NCBI GenBank assembly: GCA_964644375.1
Contig: CAZXWJ010000080.1
Span: 1-16,374 of the forward strand
DNA: 16,374 nucleotides
Reading direction: 5' to 3'
Origin: CAYNYM01 sp964644375
Lineage (GTDB): Bacteria; Desulfobacterota; DSM-4660; Desulfatiglandales; HGW-15
Numbering within the stretch: position 1 is the stretch's first letter; the number at the start of each line of letters is the position of its first letter. Under the pieces are notes generated by a model. That model did no database searches. It saw only the letters and a list, made by a program, of their open reading frames with translations, and was not told where the DNA came from. A program made the translations under genes and the position numbers. This document shows, in pieces, positions 5,897 through 13,540 of the stretch.

Positions 5897-6859
5897 TCAG
5901 AGGACGGCAAGCCCCAGCTTTTCCGATAAGTTTTTCATCATTTCCCTGGTCATGGATTCGATATCATAATCCGGCTTCCAACCCCATTCTTCTCTGGCTG
6001 CTTTGTCATCCATGGCATTCGGCCAGGACTCGGCAATGCCCTGCTTGACGGGATCGATATCATAATCCATGGTGAATCCCGGAATATGTTTCCTCATTTC
6101 GGCGGCAATGTGTTCGGGTGCAAAACTCATGGCCGATACGTTAAAGGCATTCCTGTGTTTCAGCCTGGAAGGCTCCGCTTCCATCAGGTCAACGGCCGCC
6201 TTGAGGGCGTCGGGCATGTACATCATGTCCAGATAGGTGCCTTCCCGGAGGTAACAGGTATAATGACCCTGCTCGAGGGCATGGTAAAAGATTTCAACGG
6301 CGTAATCCGTGGTGCCCCCGCCCGGCGGGGTCTTGTAGGAAATCAGGCCCGGATAACGGACTCCGCGGGTGTCCACCCCGAATCGCTTGAAATAATAATC
6401 GCAAATCAATTCGCCCGCGACCTTGGTCACACCATACATGGTATTGGGGCGCTGAATCGTGTCCTGCGGGGTGTTATTCAGGGGCGTGCCGGGCCCGAAG
6501 GCCCCGATGGAACTGGGCGTAAAGACCCGACATCCACATTCACGGGCCACTTCCAGTACATTGTATAGCCCGATGAGGTTGGCATTCCAGGCAAGCTGTG
6601 GGTTCTCCTCCGCCTTTGCGGAAAGGACGGCGGCCAGGTGATAGATGGTGGTCACGTCGTATTTTTTGACGACCCCGGCGATCGTTTCCGACCGGGTGCA
6701 GTCTATGAAATGGAAGGGGCCCGATTCCAGGAGTGAGGGGTCGGGCTTTGTTTTGTGCCCTGTGGCGATCACATGGGCGTCTCCGTAATTTTTCCTGAGA
6801 ATCAGGGTCAACTCCGATCCAATTTGACCGACTGCTCCGGTTACCAAAATTTTTTTCAC
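5897..6859 (-). CDS. L-threonine 3-dehydrogenase, short-chain dehydrogenase (SDR) type
   Basis: The enzyme oxidises L-threonine with NAD+ to 2-amino-3-ketobutyrate, the first step of conversion to glycine and acetyl-CoA. The protein (320 residues from GTG 6859) is an extended SDR. It has the nucleotide motif TGAVGQIG at residues 7-14, NAD-site HLAAVLSA, active-site serine in PSSIGAFG, and catalytic YGVTK (Tyr142, Lys146). VRYPGLIS followed by PPGGGTTDYAVEIF is characteristic of the SDR threonine dehydrogenases rather than sugar epimerases, as is the late SWP-x3-DD stretch and EEWGWKPDYD. The GTG at 6859 is preferred to the in-frame GTG at 6865, because GGGAGGT overlaps the latter and is properly spaced from the former. 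The usual partner 2-amino-3-ketobutyrate CoA ligase is not adjacent; it may lie elsewhere. Confidence 0.9.
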   Translation of the reverse strand: MKKILVTGAVGQIGSELTLILRKNYGDAHVIATGHKTKPDPSLLESGPFHFIDCTRSETIAGVVKKYDVTTIYHLAAVLSAKAEENPQLAWNANLIGLYNVLEVARECGCRVFTPSSIGAFGPGTPLNNTPQDTIQRPNTMYGVTKVAGELICDYYFKRFGVDTRGVRYPGLISYKTPPGGGTTDYAVEIFYHALEQGHYTCYLREGTYLDMMYMPDALKAAVDLMEAEPSRLKHRNAFNVSAMSFAPEHIAAEMRKHIPGFTMDYDIDPVKQGIAESWPNAMDDKAAREEWGWKPDYDIESMTREMMKNLSEKLGLAVL

Positions 6860-6894
6860 TATCACCTCCCGGTTATGAGTGAATCAGCACGAAA

Positions 6895-6918
6895 CACTTG
6901 AAACCTCGAATTCAAGTG
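6895..6918 (-). terminator. Hairpin between the nucleotidyltransferase and threonine dehydrogenase genes
   Basis: On the minus strand, CACTTGAA and TTCAAGTG form a perfect 8-bp stem with an 8-nt loop, followed by TTTCGTG. The T-run is too short for a confident terminator. It may reduce read-through or mark an RNA end within the operon. Confidence 0.35.
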
Positions 6919-6959
6919 GGCGATTGAATCGGGTTCAAACATCAGTCACTCCGACCGTG

Positions 6960-7841
6960 TCATGGAATGACGACGGATTGATTGGGGGTCAGGACACTGT
7001 CCTGAATATACTCACCCGGCCCCACCCTTGCCCCTTCCCACAGAATGGACCGTTGGATTCTCGCGTTTTTTTTCAAAAGACACTTCCGTCCGACCACAGC
7101 CCACTCTTCGAGCCTCACAGAGGGGTGCATGCGGGCTTCGGCGTCAATTGTAAAGGACTGCTCCGAGCGTTCTCTGTTTGCCTTGAAATAGCTGGGCAGG
7201 TTCCCGATGTCATGCCAATAGTGGCCCTCAACCACGAAACCGGCAATGGGTTTTGCGGTTCGGATCAAGTGCCTGTAGTGATCGACGATATCCGAAAATG
7301 TCCCTTCGGGAAGATAGGCCAAGAGGTCGGGTGAGATGATGTGGATGCCTGTAAAGGCCAGACCTTCAGGGCCGTAAGCGCGGGGGATCTCGGAAATACA
7401 TGCGTGAGGGTCCACCCGGATCTTGTTGTAGGGCGGGCGATCGTGGAGCACCATGGTGGCAAGGGCTCCGGATTTCCGGTGGTGGGCATACGCACGATCC
7501 AGGGGAATATTCGTGATGACATCGCTGTTTACAACGATAAAAGGTTCGTCATCCCAGAAGTCCTCCGTGTTCTTGATCCCTCCTCCGGTCCCAAGGATTC
7601 GGGGTTCCACTCTCACTTCTATAGGGATTCCGAAGGGTCGGCCTCCATCGAGAAAACTCTGAACCTGCGCGGAGTGATGGTGGGCATTGACGATGATACG
7701 GGTGACCCCATAGCTTTTCAGATATTCGATATTCCACTGGATGACCGGTTTGTTCACGACCGGTACAAGGGCCTTGGGTTTTTCGTCCGTGAGCGGCCGC
7801 AGCCTCGTTCCGAGGCCGGCGGCAAAGATCATGGCTTTCAT
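6960..7841 (-). CDS. Sugar-1-phosphate nucleotidyltransferase (MurU/ManC-like)
   Basis: This 293-residue protein belongs to the NTP_transferase family, which joins a sugar 1-phosphate to an NTP to give an NDP-sugar and pyrophosphate. The nucleotide-binding signature GLGTRLRPLT is at residues 10-18 and KPKALVPV at 21-28. GTGGGI (84-89) and the metal-binding VNSD (Asp107) follow, and WHDIG (Asp211) supplies the second metal ligand. The last 60 residues (HPSVRL, AVVGRKCLL, SILWEGARVGPG) are coils of a short left-handed beta-helix. The size fits N-acetylmuramate-1-phosphate uridylyltransferase or mannose-1-phosphate guanylyltransferase relatives; the sugar is not predictable. The ATG overlaps the stop of a decayed aldo/keto reductase gene (ATGA), so it was once translationally coupled to it. 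A kinase partner such as AmgK is not seen. Confidence 0.88.
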   Translation of the reverse strand: MKAMIFAAGLGTRLRPLTDEKPKALVPVVNKPVIQWNIEYLKSYGVTRIIVNAHHHSAQVQSFLDGGRPFGIPIEVRVEPRILGTGGGIKNTEDFWDDEPFIVVNSDVITNIPLDRAYAHHRKSGALATMVLHDRPPYNKIRVDPHACISEIPRAYGPEGLAFTGIHIISPDLLAYLPEGTFSDIVDHYRHLIRTAKPIAGFVVEGHYWHDIGNLPSYFKANRERSEQSFTIDAEARMHPSVRLEEWAVVGRKCLLKKNARIQRSILWEGARVGPGEYIQDSVLTPNQSVVIP

Positions 7842-8094
7842 GGTTTGTAATACATGAGTTGTCCGGCAAAGGGTGACACGTGATCGACGACGCGTTTCAT
7901 CTCGTGTCCCGAAAGGGACTCAAAGGACCTAGTGAAGTTCACGTTTTACTCAAACTGGGCGATGTCATCGCACCCGATGACGGCTGTGTTGACGGAGTGG
8001 GAAAGAGCGAAACGGAAGAGACGCCCTCGCCACCCAGGCCGAGGATGATGACATCGATCCCTGTTTTCCCCAGCTTCCTTTTCGGTATGGTCAT
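7838..8094 (-). pseudogene. Aldo/keto reductase remnant: both ends kept, core deleted
   Basis: The ATG at 8094 opens MTIPKRKLGKTGIDVIILGLGGEGV, the start of an aldo/keto reductase of the large NAD(P)-dependent or Fe-S-associated type. The conserved catalytic core (Asp, Tyr, Lys, His) and about 250 residues are missing. A different frame then gives FALSHSVNTAVIGCDDIAQFE, a TAA stop, and NVNFTRSFESLSGHEMK, ending in FAGQLMYYKP-stop. This is the typical C-terminal helix region and tail of the same family. The gene therefore carries a large internal deletion, a frameshift and a nonsense codon. Its final TGA (7840-7838) overlaps the ATG of the nucleotidyltransferase gene. If translated from its ATG it would give a peptide of about 50 residues. 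I see no chance of enzyme activity. Confidence 0.8.
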
Positions 8095-8293
8095 GACCAA
8101 GGACCATTATTCTTTCAAAAAGTTAAACCGACATGGAATATGTAACCATCTTTTGCGGGGATTTTCAAGAAAAAGCCCGGCAAGATGACGGCCTGCCCTC
8201 AAGGCATGCAACGAGTGTGTCAATAGACCCGCAAGCCCGGGCTGCAATCAGGGTTCCGAGGTGGGCGGTGCGGGAAGATTTAAATGGGCAGAC

Positions 8294-9676
8294 TCAGGGA
8301 ACCAGTAAATCCGAAAGGGCACGTATGCTCTTTTGATCTTCGATTGCCATCACCATTTTGTAGACCTTTTCGCAGCGTGTGTTTCCTATAAGAGGTTCTG
8401 CGAGTGTGAAAAATTTTTGTTTCAATTCTTCATCGGACATGGGATTTCGCGGGTCCCCTTTGGGGATTCGTATGGTCGCATCTGCGAGACCGCCGTCCTT
8501 GGTTTTGATCTCCACCCGGGACATCAACTCTCTCTTGACCAGGGGATAGGCCTTGTTCGCCTCTTCCCACTCCACCAGGTGGACCTTCCGGGCGGTGCCC
8601 AGGATGGACCCCTGTTTGAGGTAGGTTTCGTTGAGCCATTCGGCACCGGGAGCAATCCCGTGAATCAGCAACGATATCAGGAAAGGCGCACTGAAGGGGA
8701 CATCAAAGGCAACGGAGGGCAGAAATCCGTAGTTTTCAACGACCTCGAAGAAGGTCCCCACTTCAATGGATTCAATATCTTCAGGGGAAATGTCTCTTTC
8801 GGCCAGGATGGCGGAAACGGCATCCAGGGTCGGGTGGATATGGCGGCATGCCGTGTAGGGTTTGGTATGGACCATGGGGGTGTACCATGTGTCGAGCGGC
8901 TCCCGCAGGGCCGCATAATCGCAGCGGTCCGAAGAGGCCATGATCCAGAAACCGTCCTCACCGTCCATAATGGTGGTATCGGCTAAAAAACCCATGAGGG
9001 CGAGTCGCGCGGAGAGGACGCCTCCGTAGGATGTCCATCCAAAGTTGTTTTTGAGCCACTGGATTTTCCCGTCGATAAACCCCCATTTTCTAAGCGTCGG
9101 CACCGGGGCGTGGAGGGCGGCATGCCCATAGGCATGGGCCGTCAGGTCCCGGTCGAGATCCAGAAGCTTTGCGGCCGTCGCCGCGGCGCAGAAGATCTGC
9201 CAGGTGTTGATGCCCCGTACGCGTTTGGTTCGCTCGGGGGTCGGTTTGATGCCATTGGAAACACGGATCCCGATTTCATATCCCGCCACGACGGATTCCA
9301 GGAAGCACCTGCCGCTTATGTTGTGGTGCTCCCCCATGCTCAGGGCCACCGGGACGATGGTCGATCCGGGATGACCGTCGTAGGTGTCGTCAAAATCAAG
9401 TACGGTCGAAAGATAGGCATTCACGCACAGGGCATTGAGGAGCGGCATCTTTTCTCGGGTTCCGTAGACCGTTGCCTCGGGCTCCCCCCCCATGGACCCG
9501 TATAGCGCCCGCATCTTCTTTCCCTGTTCCGTATTCACGCCCCCCAGATTACAGCCTATGGCGTCCAGAATGAGTTCCTTGGCCTTCCGGACGGCCCCGT
9601 TAGGGACGTTCTCGATGCGGATGGAACGGGCCAGGTCCGCCAGAATATATGTGGTCCTTTCTTCAGGGGTGGTCAT
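8294..9676 (-). CDS. MmgE/PrpD family protein (2-methylcitrate dehydratase/cis-aconitate decarboxylase-like)
   Basis: The 460-residue length matches the family. The helical first domain (about 1-265) has the signature LDFDDTYDGHPGSTIVPVAL at 93-112, where the conserved Asp and His line the active site. It also has a lysine-rich active-site stretch (DGKIQWLKNNFGW, 202-214) and GF-x-DGEDGFW. The second lid domain begins near 270 with TKPYTACRHIHPTLDA, the equivalent of the K-x-Y-x-C-x3-H-x-LDA motif. Family members dehydrate or decarboxylate tricarboxylic acids, isomerise iminodisuccinate, or have unknown reactions. Many lie beside Liv-type transporters and acyl-CoA genes in anaerobes, so the reaction here cannot be assigned. 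The ATG at 9676 has GAGAGGT about 9 nt upstream. It follows the substrate-binding protein gene and a strong intercistronic hairpin. Confidence 0.88.
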   Translation of the reverse strand: MTTPEERTTYILADLARSIRIENVPNGAVRKAKELILDAIGCNLGGVNTEQGKKMRALYGSMGGEPEATVYGTREKMPLLNALCVNAYLSTVLDFDDTYDGHPGSTIVPVALSMGEHHNISGRCFLESVVAGYEIGIRVSNGIKPTPERTKRVRGINTWQIFCAAATAAKLLDLDRDLTAHAYGHAALHAPVPTLRKWGFIDGKIQWLKNNFGWTSYGGVLSARLALMGFLADTTIMDGEDGFWIMASSDRCDYAALREPLDTWYTPMVHTKPYTACRHIHPTLDAVSAILAERDISPEDIESIEVGTFFEVVENYGFLPSVAFDVPFSAPFLISLLIHGIAPGAEWLNETYLKQGSILGTARKVHLVEWEEANKAYPLVKRELMSRVEIKTKDGGLADATIRIPKGDPRNPMSDEELKQKFFTLAEPLIGNTRCEKVYKMVMAIEDQKSIRALSDLLVP

Positions 9677-9707
9677 GTTATCAATACCTCTCGATTAAAA
9701 TTGTTTT

Positions 9708-9735
9708 GGGGGAAACGGTTGCATCCGTTTCCCCC
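9708..9735 (-). terminator. Perfect 11-bp hairpin between the substrate-binding protein and MmgE/PrpD genes
   Basis: GGGGGAAACGG and CCGTTTCCCCC pair without mismatch around a 6-nt loop. On the transcribed minus strand it is followed by AAAACAATTTT rather than a direct T-run, so it is not a classic terminator. It could partly stop transcription, or protect the upstream mRNA end so the binding protein is made in excess of its neighbours. The start codon of the next gene is 32 nt away. Confidence 0.5.
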
Positions 9736-9888
9736 GGTAACCGCCCATGCCTTTGCAAGGGTGAAATGGTGAGTAACCGTTTAGCTATTTGAAACGCATT
9801 CTACAATTGCCGTGACCCAGGGCCTTTTATTTTTTCAAAAGGTTAAGTCTGTGCAGATTTACATAAACACCAACAACGAAACAGGTGC

Positions 9889-11121
9889 CTAACGTTTGTC
9901 CCACCCCGGAATGGGATAAATAGGTTTGGCCGTGGCCACTTCCCCGGGGTAGACCAGGGTCATCTTCTGTTTTCCGTTTTCCTTCTGGACCTGGGTTACG
10001 ATAAAGGGCATCTGCAACTGTTTGCCTGCCTCGTCGATTTCATAGGGCCCGGTCATTACCGTCACCTTTTTGGAAAGCTCCATGGCGGCCTTCTTGAGGG
10101 CCGGCCCGTCCACTGAGTCGGCCTTTTCGATGAATTTGCCCAGTAAAACGCCTGCTCCGTAAGACAAGGAGGTCTGAAAATCCGGTGGATTTTCTGCTTT
10201 GGGGAATTTCTTGTTGAATCTCTTTTCGAAATCCTCTCTAGAGAGCCCGGCATTGACTTTCCAGTTCAGGGTATTGTGATACAGGGTGTGGCCGAAAATA
10301 TAGAAGCCGTCACCGGCCAGGTCGGCCCACTGGGGCATGCCGGAGTAGACCATGTAGACATAGGGGAACATGAGATTGGCCTCTTTCATCTGACGTATCA
10401 TGATCTTCTGATCGTCCATGTAGGCCGAGGCGTAGAAGGCATCGGGTTTGGTCATACGGACCTTCTGGAGCAGAATGCTGAAGTCCTTGGTGCCCGGGGA
10501 GAATTTCTCGTTCATGGTGACCTTGATCCCCTGCGCTTCGGCCAGGCTCTTGGCATACTTGGCGAGACCTGCGGGGAAGGGTTCATCCACATATACGATG
10601 GCCAGTTTCTTGACTCCCAGGGAGGCCATGTGGTCGATCTCAGGTTTGGGCATCAGGGACACGGGGGTTTCCGTGGCTGAGACGATGTTCTTGTAGCCCT
10701 GCGCATAGAGGGCGTCCGATGCCGCAGACCAGATGACCAGCATCATGCCGTACTTCTCGGTGATGGCCGCGGCGGCGCCAGTCAGGGTGGAGCCGAAGGG
10801 TGCAAAACAGACATCCACCTTGTCCTCATTGATGAGTTTTTCATAGAGTTTGACGACCGTCTCCTTCTCGCTTCGGTCATCATAGTAAATCAGTTTCACC
10901 GGGACCTTTTTCCCGTCGAGCGTAAGCCCTCCCTGCTCGTTGATCAGATCCGCCCAGATGCTGACCCCTTTGAATCCCTGGGAGGAAGCAAAGGTGTACT
11001 TGCCCGTTGTGGAAATCGTGAGGCCGATTTTGATGACGTCCTTGGCAAGGGCCTGACCGAGACTCAGGCTGAAAACACAAACCGTGAATACCACAAAAAA
11101 CGCAAACCATTTTCCTCTCAT
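9889..11121 (-). CDS. Periplasmic substrate-binding protein of a Liv/HAAT-type ABC transporter
   Basis: The 410-residue protein begins with a Sec signal: MRGKW, a hydrophobic run to about residue 22, and a likely signal peptidase I site after QALA (residue 26). The mature part starts KDVIKIGLT, the first strand of a Peripla_BP_6 (LivJ-type) domain, and continues through two lobes to the C-terminus. Landmarks are IYYDDRS near 77 and VAFAPFGSTLTGAA-like sequence around the ligand cleft. It captures a solute in the periplasm and hands it to LivHM. The ligand may be a branched-chain amino acid, amide, urea-type or aromatic compound; the cleft residues do not settle this. The start has AAGGAGG about 8 nt upstream. 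It follows livF by 63 nt, placing the binding protein last among the transporter genes. Confidence 0.9.
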   Translation of the reverse strand: MRGKWFAFFVVFTVCVFSLSLGQALAKDVIKIGLTISTTGKYTFASSQGFKGVSIWADLINEQGGLTLDGKKVPVKLIYYDDRSEKETVVKLYEKLINEDKVDVCFAPFGSTLTGAAAAITEKYGMMLVIWSAASDALYAQGYKNIVSATETPVSLMPKPEIDHMASLGVKKLAIVYVDEPFPAGLAKYAKSLAEAQGIKVTMNEKFSPGTKDFSILLQKVRMTKPDAFYASAYMDDQKIMIRQMKEANLMFPYVYMVYSGMPQWADLAGDGFYIFGHTLYHNTLNWKVNAGLSREDFEKRFNKKFPKAENPPDFQTSLSYGAGVLLGKFIEKADSVDGPALKKAAMELSKKVTVMTGPYEIDEAGKQLQMPFIVTQVQKENGKQKMTLVYPGEVATAKPIYPIPGWDKR

Positions 11122-11184
11122 CGCTATTCCCTCCTTGTCTTTGCTTTTCAGGTTAATCGATCGGGGTCCTGGTCGAATGAAGTA

Positions 11185-11904
11185 TCAATCCAACCACCCC
11201 TTTATCATGTCTTTGAGTCCTCCCTCAAAGTCCTCTTTGGATCCGGTGATCTTGTTCCGGCCCAGTTCCAGGACACAGATGTAATCGGAGATTTCAAAGG
11301 CCTGTTTCACACGTTGATCCACGGTGATGACGGTCATTCGTTCTTCTTTCAGATCCAGCAGTGTCTTATAGATTTGATCGGCGATCTTGGGGGCCAGAGT
11401 CGCTGTTGGTTCATCCATGAGGCAGATGTCGGGTTCAGTGAGCAGACATCTGCCGATTTCCAGCATTTTCTGTTGCCCTCCGCTCAGAAGGCCCGCCTTT
11501 TCTTTTCGTTTTTCCGCCAAGCTTGGAAACCGCTGGTAGACGTGCTCAATGGCCTCACTTACCCTTTTTCTGTCCTTTTTAAAGATCCACGTTCCCAGCT
11601 CCAGGTTCTCGAAAACCGTGAGATCGGGAAAAATGCTTCGCAGTTGAGGGACATAGGCGATGCCTGTCTTGATGAATTCATGGACCCTGAGATGGGTAAT
11701 GTCCCTGTCCTTCAGGAAGATCGAGCCCTTCTTGGGCTTCAGCAGACCGTAGAGGGCCTTGAGAAGGGTGGATTTGCCGGCCCCGTTGGGGCCGATGATG
11801 GTCGTAATCAGGCCCTCTTCGGCCTCGAAAGAGACATCCTTGAGTATGTCGATATCTCCGTAGTAAGAGACGGTGAGATCATTCCCCGACAGTATGGCCG
11901 CCAT
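11185..11904 (-). CDS. livF: Liv-type ABC transporter ATP-binding protein LivF
   Basis: This 239-residue ATPase has Walker A GPNGAGKST (38-46), Q-loop Gln87, signature LSGGQQ (140-145) and Walker B ICLMDEP (160-166). LivF is recognised by GIAYVPQ and the closing pattern ISDYICVLELGR. Two positions drift from the usual LivF wording: TATLAP instead of SLGLAP after Walker B, and VDQRV where most LivF proteins read VEQNV at the switch. With LivG it forms the ATPase pair on the cytoplasmic face of LivHM. The ATG shares one base with the livG stop (TAATG), so the two are translationally coupled. Confidence 0.92.
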   Translation of the reverse strand: MAAILSGNDLTVSYYGDIDILKDVSFEAEEGLITTIIGPNGAGKSTLLKALYGLLKPKKGSIFLKDRDITHLRVHEFIKTGIAYVPQLRSIFPDLTVFENLELGTWIFKKDRKRVSEAIEHVYQRFPSLAEKRKEKAGLLSGGQQKMLEIGRCLLTEPDICLMDEPTATLAPKIADQIYKTLLDLKEERMTVITVDQRVKQAFEISDYICVLELGRNKITGSKEDFEGGLKDMIKGWLD

Positions 11905-12617
11905 TATGCCCCCAGATATGCTTCGATAACTTCTTCATTGTTCTTGATGTCTTCTTCCGTGCCTTGAGCAATAATTTTTCCCAGATCGAAAACGATGATC
12001 TCATCCGACAGGGTATAGACGGATTTCATGTCATGACTGATCAACAGAAAGGTCTTGCCCTGTTCCTGAAGCCTCTTGATTTCCTCGTAGAAGAGGGTCT
12101 TCAGTTCGGGATGAACCCCTGCAAAGGGTTCATCGAGCAGGATGAGATGGGAATCCGAGATCCATAATCGGGCCAGCTCGAGCAGTTTCTGCTGTCCTCC
12201 GGAGAGTTCTTCTCCGAGGGCGTCTTTCATCCCGATCATTCCGATTCGCTCCAGGATTTCACAGGCCTCGGTCCGCAACTGTTCATTGGATTTTTTGGAT
12301 TTGAGCACAGAGGCGAAAATGTTGTCCAGGACCGAGAGCTTTTTGAAAATCCGTGAAATCTGAAAGGTCCGGCCAACGCCTCGCCTGGCGATGACGTGGG
12401 GTTTGAGAGCCAGGATGGATCTCCCCTTGAGCCTGACATCCCCTCCCTCAGGCTTGTAGATGCCGTTGATGCAATTGAGAAATGTCGTCTTTCCGGACCC
12501 GTTGGGCCCGATGACCGAGGTGATGGAATTCTCCCGGACCGAAAGGGTGATCCCGTCAAGTGCCCTCAATCCGCCGAAAACCTTTATAATATCTGTTGTT
12601 TCAAGAAACGGTTTCAC
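11904..12617 (-). CDS. livG: Liv-type ABC transporter ATP-binding protein LivG
   Basis: This 237-residue ATPase has Walker A GPNGSGKTT (37-45), the LivG-typical GRTFQISRIF with Q-loop Gln86, signature LSGGQQ (138-143), Walker B LILLDEP (158-164) and switch His195 in LLISHDM. All ATP-site residues are present. The start is GTG at 12617, supported by AGGGGA about 6 nt upstream; it lies 21 nt after livH. It works as a heterodimer with LivF. Confidence 0.93.
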   Translation of the reverse strand: MKPFLETTDIIKVFGGLRALDGITLSVRENSITSVIGPNGSGKTTFLNCINGIYKPEGGDVRLKGRSILALKPHVIARRGVGRTFQISRIFKKLSVLDNIFASVLKSKKSNEQLRTEACEILERIGMIGMKDALGEELSGGQQKLLELARLWISDSHLILLDEPFAGVHPELKTLFYEEIKRLQEQGKTFLLISHDMKSVYTLSDEIIVFDLGKIIAQGTEEDIKNNEEVIEAYLGA

Positions 12618-12638
12618 GTTTATTCCCCTGATATCTGT

Positions 12639-13523
12639 CTATACTCTTGTTGAGACCCGGCCCAGAAGGCCTTGCGGCCGTGCAAGGACCATGAGGATTA
12701 AGATGAGAAATGCGATCACGGGAGAAAGGGCCACGGGCAGGAACACGGAGCTGAGACTTTCGGAAAGTCCGTAGACCAGTCCCCCGAGGAGCGCCCCCAT
12801 GGGTGTTCCCAGGCCTCCGAGCACGATGACTGCAAAGGCGATGAGCGTGTAGCTCTGCCCCATGACCGGCGTGAGGGATGGAAAGGCCAGGGTGATCAGG
12901 CAGCCCGTGATCGCCACCATGGCCAGACCCATGCCGAAGACGAGGGCCGAGAGTTTCTGAACATCGATCCCCAGAATAGAGACGGCCTCCCGGTTTTCGA
13001 TGATAGCCCGGATGGCCTTTCCTGTGTAAGTTCGGTAAAGAAAAAGGCTGACCAGGAGAATCGTTAGCATGCAGATCCCTGCGCTGACAAGGCGGCCCAT
13101 GGGCATGAAAACGGGGCCGAGGAGCAGGGAGACCTTGGTAAAGGGCAGGGGAATGCTCCTGGGGTCCGCCTTCCAGATCATCAGAATAAGTGAGGTGATA
13201 ATAAGGGAGATACCGAAAAAGGTCAGGAAAGAGGCCATCTCCGGATCATCGGAACGCTGAAGGCGGGGATTGAGTAGATGAAAGAGCAGGAGGCCGATGA
13301 CGAAGAATAGGGGCAAGACCACGGCGATACTCTGAATGGCATTGAAGTTCAGGGCATGATGCAACGAGAAGGCGATATAGGCGCCCAGCATCATGAATTC
13401 GCCGTGCGCAAAATTGACCACGCGCATCACGCCGTATATAATATTCATCCCGATTCCGACCAGGCCGTATAGAATACCCATCAGAAGTCCGGAAGCCAAC
13501 GCCATAAGGATCAAATCAAACAT
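12639..13523 (-). CDS. livH: Liv-type ABC transporter permease LivH
   Basis: This 294-residue inner-membrane protein has about eight hydrophobic segments. The N-terminal GLVGIGMNIIYGVMRVVNFA followed by HGEFMMLGAY is the LivH hallmark. GKAIRAIIENREAVSILGID (about 170-190) is the EAA-like cytoplasmic loop that docks on the ATPases, and VIVLGGLGTPMGALLGG is typical of the C-terminal half. It pairs with LivM to form the channel. The gap from livM is 17 nt, with GGGTGA before the ATG. Confidence 0.93.
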   Translation of the reverse strand: MFDLILMALASGLLMGILYGLVGIGMNIIYGVMRVVNFAHGEFMMLGAYIAFSLHHALNFNAIQSIAVVLPLFFVIGLLLFHLLNPRLQRSDDPEMASFLTFFGISLIITSLILMIWKADPRSIPLPFTKVSLLLGPVFMPMGRLVSAGICMLTILLVSLFLYRTYTGKAIRAIIENREAVSILGIDVQKLSALVFGMGLAMVAITGCLITLAFPSLTPVMGQSYTLIAFAVIVLGGLGTPMGALLGGLVYGLSESLSSVFLPVALSPVIAFLILILMVLARPQGLLGRVSTRV

Positions 13524-13540
13524 AGGTCACCCAATATATT

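Noticed and set aside
7880..8188. Plus-strand ORF of 102 codons
   Set aside because: It is antisense to the aldo/keto reductase remnant, which explains the sequence far better.
8333..8986. Plus-strand ORF of 217 codons
   Set aside because: Antisense to the MmgE/PrpD gene; no ribosome site and no recognisable family.
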